31,874 bases of DNA, taken from positions 1-31,874 of IMG/VR virus record IMGVR_UViG_3300025695_000059; one strand, 5' to 3'. The notes below the pieces were generated by a model. It was not told the origin of the DNA. It saw only the letters and a list, made by a program, of their open reading frames with translations, and ran no database searches. This DNA comes from a virus. The translations under genes were made by a program, and so were the position numbers. Shown piece after piece: positions 1 to 7,834 of this stretch (its first letter is position 1; every line of letters starts with the position of its first letter).

Positions 1-3000
1 ATTGGAGCTTCTTCTGATAGGAACTCGAAATAATCACATTCAGTTAATAATTTACCTAATATTCTTTGTGCTATCTCTCTTTTAGTTACGTTAGTCTGTA
101 CATTCTTGCTGTCGGTTACTAAAGGTGGTTCGTCTTGTAATGGAACCGATCTTTCTATTTCTATTATTTTAGGTGTTAATTGTGTGGTTATCTCAACCCT
201 TCTAGAAAATGAAGCTTGTGGTGATAGGTTACCACATATTAAATCAGCTTCCCTTAAAGGTATTTGTTTGTATTTATTATCACCTGAAGTTCTGATGGCT
301 TTCATACAACCTATAAACTTTTCGTCTATAGCTATATTATCTATAATTAAACCACCTTCATCTATTATTTTATCATATTCGTCGTAAGTACCTACGAGGT
401 AGTATACGTCTTCACCGTATGGTATTCTGTAATAAGGTATACCATTAAATTCAGAAGGTTTACCGAATTCATTTGTGTAAGTAGTGTCGGTAAACACATC
501 TTCTACAGTAAGGCCTGTTGCCGAATAAACCTCTAGTGTTATTTCCTGTCTACTATTAATGTCGTTAACCTCACCTCTGTTGATAGTTACGCTTGTAACA
601 GATTCTTGGTCGTTAAATATACTATCTATATTATTAGAATTTATTTCGCGACCATTATTAGTATAACATTTTACGGATTCATCAGTAAATACATTTAATA
701 TTAACCATTTAGCTACAGATACGAATCTTCTTGATGCTAATTTATTGTTATACCTCTGCATAGTACTATCAGTTTCACCTGGAGCTGATGGTGAAGCGTA
801 TGCAAGTACTTCTATTGTTAAGTTATAGTCTTTTACAGCAGCATAGGTTGATGCTGTTAGATTAGATGTTTCTGTTTGTAGTGATAAGTATTGTTCTTCA
901 TACCCAAAAGATCTTGCTGGATAATTATCTCTATCTTTTTCGAAAAAGTATCTAGCCCCATCTTTGGCTTTATTACCTATTGTTTTATCGTATCTAACCC
1001 AAAACTCTTCTTTTGGTACAACCGCACTACCACCAGCTTCCGCTCTTTTGTATCTGTGGTTTTCTTTATATATCGGATCCGTAGTATCTGAAATAGATGC
1101 TAAACCTTTATATATTTCAAAATATTCATTGTAAGGGTCAACAGAGAAGTCTTCGGACCCACTGTAATTTCTTACTGGTATATCGTTTTCGAAGAATAAT
1201 GTATATTCTGGTATGATAGGACGTTCCAATTCATTAGACTCTATCTCAATACTAGTACTCTTAAATGAACCACTACTTTCTACTGATTCTCTTATTTTTT
1301 CATTTGGTAGTCTAACGTCTAAGTCTGAAATAACTTTCTTAAAATATTCTATATCTGAATCTGTGAATACTCCCCATATTCTAGCTAATTCAAATATATC
1401 ATACTCTAAACAACCAGCCCAGAAAGCTGCTAATAACTCATCTACCTCACCATCCGTTATGGAAGCGAATTCTTTAGATACCAATAAGTTTAGTATAGAA
1501 GGGTGATCGACTACTATATCCCAAGATAATGTACCACTCCTTTCTGTGTTGTTATATGTGTATATTGGTTCTGGCCTACCTATAAATTGGTGTGTTGACC
1601 AATTAGTGTTGGTGTCATCAGTAAATCTCATGTTATATGGTGGAAACCACATTACCCTACCTCCGTTTGGACCTTTTTCACATGGTGGTAAATCTTTGAA
1701 TGGTAATGAGTCTCTCCAAGCTAAATTCTCTAAAGAGAACATATACTTTCTAGCTCTCTTTTCACCGAAACCTTCTACCACGGCATCACCTAGTCCATCA
1801 CCTAATCTACCGTAACCTTCGTTTACGTTCAAGGCTGACGGGTGTATATTTAGGTTGCCGTATCTATCTAACACAGAGTTTCTTTCTTTTCTATTTAGTT
1901 CCTTCCATCTGATTAAGTCTGTAACCTTTGAAAAAGGTTTAGCTTTAGTCCATGTTCTACAAAGTTCTACTTCGTCATATAACTTTTTATCTACTCTATT
2001 TCCAGCGGCATCTAAACCTGGTACTAGGTAATCATAACCTATTACTTCTTCGTCTTTATTTAATCTAGCTTTTTTAAATGGTGATATAACTCCACTACCT
2101 TTAGGGCTGAAGTTGTAACCATCATAGAACTTTGTTTTAGTTTGATCTATCGATCTAGATATAACATTTACGTCACTATCGTTAAGTAATTCTTGAGTTT
2201 TACTCATTATAGATGAACCTCTAAATTGTCTAGATTTAGATAAGTTATCTCTTTCTAAGTTCCTATCCCATTTAAAGTCTACGGCTCCGTCACCACTACC
2301 GCTACTAAAAGCACCTATGGTTGGGTCCCAGTATTTCTCTTCTGTACCACCTCTCCATATGAAGGTAGTTTGTAATGACCCGTATTTAGATACGTCTTCA
2401 ACACCTGGTTCTGTATAGTAACCAACCGTTCCATTTCTAGTCGTTAACTCTGTAGTTAATCTATTGCTAGAGGTTACTTGGTTACCATTTTTATCCGTTA
2501 ATAAGTTGAATATCCTAGATGTTGAGGTACCCATATATGTTTGATCTAAAGATGGATCAAAATCATTACCTTTTCTTAATCTTTTATATGTTCTTCTACC
2601 AGAACTATTAGTTAAGTCTGGTATATAGTCTGGTGAATATTTGTTTAGTGTTAAATTGGAGAAAGTCATGAATCTTTGACCTTTACCAGTTTCTCTTAAC
2701 CTTTCCTCATCTCTAGAGTCTAATTTTTGGTCAGAGTCATAATCAGGTAAACCAGTCGGTTTTAATAGTACAGAATCATCTGGAAAGAAAGCTGATGATA
2801 ATCCACCTAAACCTGTGACGTCTGAGACGAAACTAGCTAATTTACCTAGACCACCTTTAAAGGTGGTTATATCCGCATTACCTCTTTCTAAAATAGATGA
2901 TGGGTTTTTTAAAGCTTCAGCTATTTTTAATGGATTAGTTAACATTTCATCGAATGTTACTAAACCTAGAGCTTCGGCCGCTAATTTAGATGCTAATCTA

Positions 3001-5096
3001 GCTTCTAAGTGAAACCTTAATTCGATAGCACCTATTTGTGCTAATAAAGTATCGTTTTTAAGACCTGGTTCTGTTAATAGATTGGCTATGTTTAAGTCTT
3101 CACCTAATAAAGCACTCAAAGGTGTTGAAGCTGTAGGTGTGTTTAAGAAATCACCTAAAACTAAATCTGTAGGATCTGAATTATTTAGTTTATCTTCTGT
3201 TAAATAAGGGTTTTGAGGTGTATTAGGTGATTGGTTTAATATTAAATCAGCTAATATATCATAAACCACAGTAGATTCTGGTTGATACAGGTTTTTAGCG
3301 TTAGCGTTTAAGTATTGTATCTGTAAAGGTGTTAACTCATTTTGGTTTTGTACTATGTAGTTGTTTATTATAGTATCTGAACCAATTGGTATAGTTCCAG
3401 GATTTGCTAATGTATAGGAATCTGTAGCATCGTTAGGGTCTTTAACTAAGTTTAAACCTAGTAAACTTAACCTTAATGGTGACGCATCAGTCTGTACATC
3501 CCCTGGGTTCACATTAGAGAATGTGTTTATAGACGTATCTAAACCTCTACCAGCTAAATACTGGGCTGTTAAGGCTGCGTTTGCTGTAAGTGTACCTAAT
3601 CCACTAGTTATGTCCGTAGGAGTGCTTAAAGTCATGTTTAAGTTAATCGTCCTAGGTAACAAAGCATCGTTTACTAAGTCACCAGGATTTATAACATTAA
3701 AATCGTTTATGATAGTAGGTGTTCCTCTACCTGCTAAGTATTGTGCTGCGAAAGATCCGCTTAGGGTTGATAACCCAGTAGTTATATCTGTTGGTGTGGT
3801 TAAACTTTTATTTAAGTTTAATGTTCTTGGTATTAAAGCGTCTGCTGATACATCTCCAGGATTCGTATTTAAGTAATCGTTAATTACTGTATCTATACCT
3901 TTTCCAGCTAAATATTGGGCTGCTAGTGTACCAGTTAAACTAGTTATCCCAGCAGTTATGTCTGTTGGGGTGTTTAGTGTTCTATTAAAGTTGTTTGTTC
4001 TAGGTGTTACAGAATCCGTTACTATATCACCAGGGTTAGTGTTAATGAAATCATTGATAACACTGAAGGACCCTCTACCAGATAGGTATTGAGCAGAGAA
4101 AGCGCCAGTAAGATTGTTGATACCAGCTGTTATATCTGTTGGGGTGTTTAGTGCTCTAGCGAAATTAGAAGTCCTTGGGGCTATTGCGTCACTTAGTACA
4201 TCACCTGGGTTAATATTAGGTGATGTGTTTATTGGTGCAAAAGCACCTCTACCAGATAGGTATTGGGCTGCTAGTGCTCCACTTAAAGTACCTACTCCAC
4301 TTGTTATATCTGATGGAGTATTTAAAGTTTGTGCTAAATTTAAAGTTCTTGGTGATAACGCATCTGTTAATACATCACCAGGGTTTGTAACTATAAAGTC
4401 GTTAATGACACTAAATGAACCTCTACCAGATAAATATTGAGCTGATAATGCTGTGTTAGCTGTTAAGTTATTAACACCACTTGTTATATCTGATGGAGTG
4501 TTTAAGTTTCTAGCTAAATCTAAGTTTCTAGGTGCTACCGCATCTGTTAATACATCGCCAGGATTTATAACGTTAAAATCATTAATAACACTAAAAGCTC
4601 CTCTACCAGATAGGTATTGAGCCGCTACAGTTGTGTTAGCTGATAAATTATTCACTCCACTTGTTATATCTGATGGGGTGTTTAGATTTTTACCTATATC
4701 TAATATCCTTGGTGTGATAGCGTCTGTTAATACGTCACCTGGATTTGTATTGGTATAATCATTTATTACGGTTAGCTCACCTTTACTGTTAACTATATTA
4801 GCAACGTATTGTTGGTTACTATTTAAATCATTTAAACCAGTAGATATGTCTGTTGGTGTGTTTAATGTTCTACTTAACACTGATTTCCTAGTTGGTATAC
4901 CATCCGTATCGACATCACCTGGGTTTAGAACCTTGTAATCGTTTATAGGGGCATATTGACCTAAAGAACCTAGGTATGCGTTAACAGTTACTGAATTAGT
5001 TAAATTAACTAACCCTGTGACAACATCTGGTGTTGCTTTTAGGTTTAGTTTTAGTATTTCGTTTCTAAACTGTTCTGAAGTATTATAAAGACTCAT
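1..5096 (-). CDS. Giant tail/baseplate-like structural protein with nine repeats and an OmpA-like domain (partial, C-terminus off the window)
   Basis: An open frame starts at the ATG at 5096 and has no stop before the left edge, giving at least 1698 residues. I checked the frame at many points along its length. Residues ~15-547 hold nine tandem repeats with the core patterns TPTDIT.G, AQYLSGRG, INDF and NPGDVLTDA..PR. Around residues 1150-1210 a segment with FIGRPEPIYTYNNTERSG and DHPSI resembles domains seen in phage baseplate proteins. Around residues 1420-1465, AYASPSAPGETD followed by YNNKLASRRFVSVAKWL fits the OmpA C-terminal pattern, which binds peptidoglycan. It follows two tape-measure-like genes on the same strand, so a baseplate or tail-tip role is inferred. 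No signal peptide is seen. The existence of the gene is certain. The baseplate assignment is inference, and a fibre or other virion surface protein is possible. Confidence 0.75.
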   Translation of the reverse strand, partial: MSLYNTSEQFRNEILKLNLKATPDVVTGLVNLTNSVTVNAYLGSLGQYAPINDYKVLNPGDVDTDGIPTRKSVLSRTLNTPTDISTGLNDLNSNQQYVANIVNSKGELTVINDYTNTNPGDVLTDAITPRILDIGKNLNTPSDITSGVNNLSANTTVAAQYLSGRGAFSVINDFNVINPGDVLTDAVAPRNLDLARNLNTPSDITSGVNNLTANTALSAQYLSGRGSFSVINDFIVTNPGDVLTDALSPRTLNLAQTLNTPSDITSGVGTLSGALAAQYLSGRGAFAPINTSPNINPGDVLSDAIAPRTSNFARALNTPTDITAGINNLTGAFSAQYLSGRGSFSVINDFINTNPGDIVTDSVTPRTNNFNRTLNTPTDITAGITSLTGTLAAQYLAGKGIDTVINDYLNTNPGDVSADALIPRTLNLNKSLTTPTDITTGLSTLSGSFAAQYLAGRGTPTIINDFNVINPGDLVNDALLPRTINLNMTLSTPTDITSGLGTLTANAALTAQYLAGRGLDTSINTFSNVNPGDVQTDASPLRLSLLGLNLVKDPNDATDSYTLANPGTIPIGSDTIINNYIVQNQNELTPLQIQYLNANAKNLYQPESTVVYDILADLILNQSPNTPQNPYLTEDKLNNSDPTDLVLGDFLNTPTASTPLSALLGEDLNIANLLTEPGLKNDTLLAQIGAIELRFHLEARLASKLAAEALGLVTFDEMLTNPLKIAEALKNPSSILERGNADITTFKGGLGKLASFVSDVTGLGGLSSAFFPDDSVLLKPTGLPDYDSDQKLDSRDEERLRETGKGQRFMTFSNLTLNKYSPDYIPDLTNSSGRRTYKRLRKGNDFDPSLDQTYMGTSTSRIFNLLTDKNGNQVTSSNRLTTELTTRNGTVGYYTEPGVEDVSKYGSLQTTFIWRGGTEEKYWDPTIGAFSSGSGDGAVDFKWDRNLERDNLSKSRQFRGSSIMSKTQELLNDSDVNVISRSIDQTKTKFYDGYNFSPKGSGVISPFKKARLNKDEEVIGYDYLVPGLDAAGNRVDKKLYDEVELCRTWTKAKPFSKVTDLIRWKELNRKERNSVLDRYGNLNIHPSALNVNEGYGRLGDGLGDAVVEGFGEKRARKYMFSLENLAWRDSLPFKDLPPCEKGPNGGRVMWFPPYNMRFTDDTNTNWSTHQFIGRPEPIYTYNNTERSGTLSWDIVVDHPSILNLLVSKEFASITDGEVDELLAAFWAGCLEYDIFELARIWGVFTDSDIEYFKKVISDLDVRLPNEKIRESVESSGSFKSTSIEIESNELERPIIPEYTLFFENDIPVRNYSGSEDFSVDPYNEYFEIYKGLASISDTTDPIYKENHRYKRAEAGGSAVVPKEEFWVRYDKTIGNKAKDGARYFFEKDRDNYPARSFGYEEQYLSLQTETSNLTASTYAAVKDYNLTIEVLAYASPSAPGETDSTMQRYNNKLASRRFVSVAKWLILNVFTDESVKCYTNNGREINSNNIDSIFNDQESVTSVTINRGEVNDINSRQEITLEVYSATGLTVEDVFTDTTYTNEFGKPSEFNGIPYYRIPYGEDVYYLVGTYDEYDKIIDEGGLIIDNIAIDEKFIGCMKAIRTSGDNKYKQIPLREADLICGNLSPQASFSRRVEITTQLTPKIIEIERSVPLQDEPPLVTDSKNVQTNVTKREIAQRILGKLLTECDYFEFLSEEAP
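3455..5050 (-). repeat. Nine in-frame ~59-residue tandem repeats
   Basis: Nine copies of a protein-level repeat occupy the N-terminal third of the giant tail protein, with a period of about 57-60 codons. Each copy has a TP(T/S)DI(T/S).G motif, usually a QYL(A/S)G(R/K)G motif, an IND(F/Y) motif and an NPGD(V/L/I) motif followed by D and PR. The outermost copies are most diverged; the first has ATPDVVTG and NAYLGSLG. The central copies are closest to one another also at the DNA level, which suggests recent duplication or homogenisation by recombination there. Confidence 0.9.
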
Positions 5097-5117
5097 ATAT
5101 TATAAGTTTATTAATTT

Positions 5118-7772
5118 TTATATATTGTTAATCGGTGAAACCCCAAAACTGACTCTGTAGTTTGCTGAACCTTGGTTTTGTTGGGCCATCGTAGCTTCTA
5201 TATATTTACCAAACATTTGAGGGTCTGATGCATATAATTCTTCAGCTGTTATGGTTTTCGATCCATTAGGTGTATCGTGCTCTATTGTCCCAGACACGTT
5301 AACTACCATAGTCGAGTTATTATTTGATCCGTTAGATGAATACGTGTTTCTTGCAGCCATTTCATCTATAAATGCAACCGCATCACCCTTAGAACCTTTT
5401 ATTATCCTACCATCGGAATACACCATGGCATCTTGCGCTGATTCTATTGTCGGTGGTGGTGGTAAAGTGTATGTGTTCTTAACTTCATCGTCATCGAAAA
5501 AAGCATCTTTAATCCCAGCGGTTATTAGACCACCTGCTGCACCGATAAGAGCTCCTATTGGTGTAAATAACGCTCCACCTGCCGCACCAATAGCTGCTGC
5601 TGAGGCGTATGTACCAGCTCCAGTATCATTATTTTCAGCTCTGGCTACATTTCCTTGCATCATTTTAGCTCTTACGGCTTCATCACCTCCAGCCATTTTT
5701 ATGATACCCTCGTTCCTTTTACCGTTAGTTACAAAAGATTTAGCCATCAATTCTTGACCTGTATTACCTAAAGAACTACCGATTACTGGTATGTCTTTCA
5801 TCGCAGAAAATATACTACCGAATATATATTGTACGTATGGTAGTATGGTTTGAGCGATAAATCCGACCATACTGGACATAACATCTTTTATTTTAGTAAA
5901 GAATTTACCTTCACCATCCATAATCCCTTTGGCGTCTGTTAAAAACTTATTAAAATCATTTAAGAAAAACTTTAACCCAGTATCTAGTGTACCGTCTGGT
6001 TTAAATAATTCATCTATAAAAGGGATCATTTGATTAGCTATAGCGTCACCTAAATCTTCTATTTTTTTAAGAGTTCCTTCGTCTTGTAGGAATTTATCTA
6101 ATTGAGTGAATAATGGTGTTAAACCTATCGCAAATCTGTCTAAAACTATAGAGAATCTTTCACTTAAGTTAAGTCTTTGTTGTGCAGCGGATTCATTAGC
6201 TTTTCTAGCTGAAAGTATGTTTTTTAATTGATCCTCACCAGTTATATTACTAACTAATTTTTTGACACCATTAGGCATTTTTATCTCATAAGCACCAGAC
6301 TTATTCATTGTCATTAGATTAGCTAAAGCTTGTTGATCATCGTCATTAAAGTTTAGTAAAGAACCAGCTGACTTATTCAATGCAGTTAATTTATCTAGTG
6401 TTTTAGTTTGTTCTATACCAGCGTTAACTACTTCGTCATAGTTTTGGCCTAAGGCTTCAACCTGTTCTCTTAATATCTGACGTTCAGCTGGTGGTATTAT
6501 AAATTGACCATTCTTGTTTTTAGTAGCTATATTCTTAGCAGTATTAATCAATCTTTCGGCCATGCCATCAGCATTGTTCATTGATTCATACATTAAATTA
6601 AATGGGTTACCAAATTGTTGTGCCATCTCACCACCTAAAACCTGTATTCTAGCTGCCGCTTCAACCGCTTTTTCTGGACTAAAGAAAGAATCTTTAAATG
6701 ATTTAATCGATTCAGCTAAATTAAATCTGAGTGATTGTGCTTTTGCCGATAATTTTGTTAAATCTTCAACACTTCTACCAAATGCACTACCAGTTAAATT
6801 TTTAACTACATCTGTAGTTGTTTTTAGTAGTTTGGTTTGATTTAAACTAAATTTAGTAGCTACTTTCCTTCCTTTATCAGCTGTCTTCATTGTGTCGGCT
6901 AATGAATAACCTAAGTTATCAAACTCACTAACCATGTCTGTTACACCCTGAACTCCTAGACCAGTACTGTATCCTAGTTTAACTATATCCTCTATTTCTT
7001 CATTACTAAATAAACGATTTTTACCAGTGTTTTCACTGAAACCTTTTATTATAGTAGCTATATCTTCTATCTTACCACCGTAACCAACTATATCGTTGTA
7101 TAGAGTTGGCATACTCATAATGAGTTTTCTGTACTCATTATTTGTTAAACCTATATCCGCTGAAAGTCCTCCTACTGCTGACTGCATATTTAGGAACATT
7201 TTCCAAGCCTTCTCTATAGGGAATATAGTTTTAAATAATGCGGTACCTATAGATAAAGCTAATTTAAATATACCGCTTAATGGACTTAATAAATTACTCG
7301 CTATACTACCAAAGTTACTAACTCCAGCCATGACGCCACCTAGTTTACTGCTAGATGCTTTAGCCATTTTGTAGTTAACATCTGATATACCTTTTTCTAC
7401 TTTAGCTTGTTCTATCTTACCTTTTAGGTGTTTTTTCTGTTCATCGGTTAATTGTGATGCTAGTTTTTTCTCAAGTTTAACCATTCTATTTATGGCTCTA
7501 TCCTCTTTAACTAATTGCTTTTTAACTTTTTTTAGGTTGTTAGCGTCATCTACTTTACCCTTTGCCCACCTTTTTATGTTTTTACCTATGGTTTCTGATT
7601 TTAAATCCCATTGAAAACCTTCTTTCTTTTTAGATATAATGGCATCATGCATGTCTAACATGCGGTTCATTTGCTCTTCCTGAGTATTTTGATCTATTAT
7701 ACCATCTTTCCTAGCCTTATTTAAGGCTTCAGCAGCATTTTTTAAATCGTTTATGAAATCGGTTTGTGCCAT
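5118..7772 (-). CDS. Tape-measure-like tail protein, copy 2
   Basis: 884 residues. The protein has a lysine- and glutamate-rich, coiled-coil-prone N-terminus (roughly residues 1-145), a hydrophobic stretch near 150-185, a long central helical region, and a glycine/alanine-rich hydrophobic stretch near 735-775 (GAAGGALFTPIGALIGAAGG). Large size, alternating helical and hydrophobic segments and position downstream of the tube and assembly genes fit a tail tape measure protein. It is a clear paralogue of the neighbouring 920-residue protein: both begin MAQ, share a D-LK-ET-GK segment, an NLGYS motif, a LGG-x-FG-DPF/NPF segment and a similar G-x-KG-x-A block near the C-terminus. A late-type promoter lies at 7801-7808. 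No peptidase or muramidase domain was recognised. Function is inferred from architecture and order. Confidence 0.75.
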   Translation of the reverse strand: MAQTDFINDLKNAAEALNKARKDGIIDQNTQEEQMNRMLDMHDAIISKKKEGFQWDLKSETIGKNIKRWAKGKVDDANNLKKVKKQLVKEDRAINRMVKLEKKLASQLTDEQKKHLKGKIEQAKVEKGISDVNYKMAKASSSKLGGVMAGVSNFGSIASNLLSPLSGIFKLALSIGTALFKTIFPIEKAWKMFLNMQSAVGGLSADIGLTNNEYRKLIMSMPTLYNDIVGYGGKIEDIATIIKGFSENTGKNRLFSNEEIEDIVKLGYSTGLGVQGVTDMVSEFDNLGYSLADTMKTADKGRKVATKFSLNQTKLLKTTTDVVKNLTGSAFGRSVEDLTKLSAKAQSLRFNLAESIKSFKDSFFSPEKAVEAAARIQVLGGEMAQQFGNPFNLMYESMNNADGMAERLINTAKNIATKNKNGQFIIPPAERQILREQVEALGQNYDEVVNAGIEQTKTLDKLTALNKSAGSLLNFNDDDQQALANLMTMNKSGAYEIKMPNGVKKLVSNITGEDQLKNILSARKANESAAQQRLNLSERFSIVLDRFAIGLTPLFTQLDKFLQDEGTLKKIEDLGDAIANQMIPFIDELFKPDGTLDTGLKFFLNDFNKFLTDAKGIMDGEGKFFTKIKDVMSSMVGFIAQTILPYVQYIFGSIFSAMKDIPVIGSSLGNTGQELMAKSFVTNGKRNEGIIKMAGGDEAVRAKMMQGNVARAENNDTGAGTYASAAAIGAAGGALFTPIGALIGAAGGLITAGIKDAFFDDDEVKNTYTLPPPPTIESAQDAMVYSDGRIIKGSKGDAVAFIDEMAARNTYSSNGSNNNSTMVVNVSGTIEHDTPNGSKTITAEELYASDPQMFGKYIEATMAQQNQGSANYRVSFGVSPINNI

Positions 7773-7800
7773 ATATTAAATTTAGTATATATTCTTTAAG

Positions 7801-7808
7801 TATAAATA
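7801..7808 (-). promoter_or_regulatory. Late-type promoter motif TATTTATA before tape-measure copy 2
   Basis: On the minus strand this reads TATTTATA, 28 nt before the ATG at 7772. It matches the octamer found before eight other starts in the window. Confidence 0.55.
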
Positions 7809-7809
7809 C

Positions 7810-7831
7810 AAAAGAAATTGTTTTACAATTG
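7810..7831 (-). terminator. Weak hairpin after tape-measure copy 1
   Basis: On the minus strand, just after the stop codon at 7835, AATTGT and ACAATT form a 6 bp stem with an AAA loop, followed by TCTTTTGT. The stem is AT-only and the T tract is short, so it is at best a weak terminator before the next promoter. Confidence 0.3.
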
Positions 7832-7834
7832 TAT

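Noticed and set aside
3523-4440. Long plus-strand open frames opposite the giant tail protein
   Set aside because: They are antisense to the repeat region, repeat with the same period, and have no known pattern; the minus-strand frame is continuous over 5 kb.
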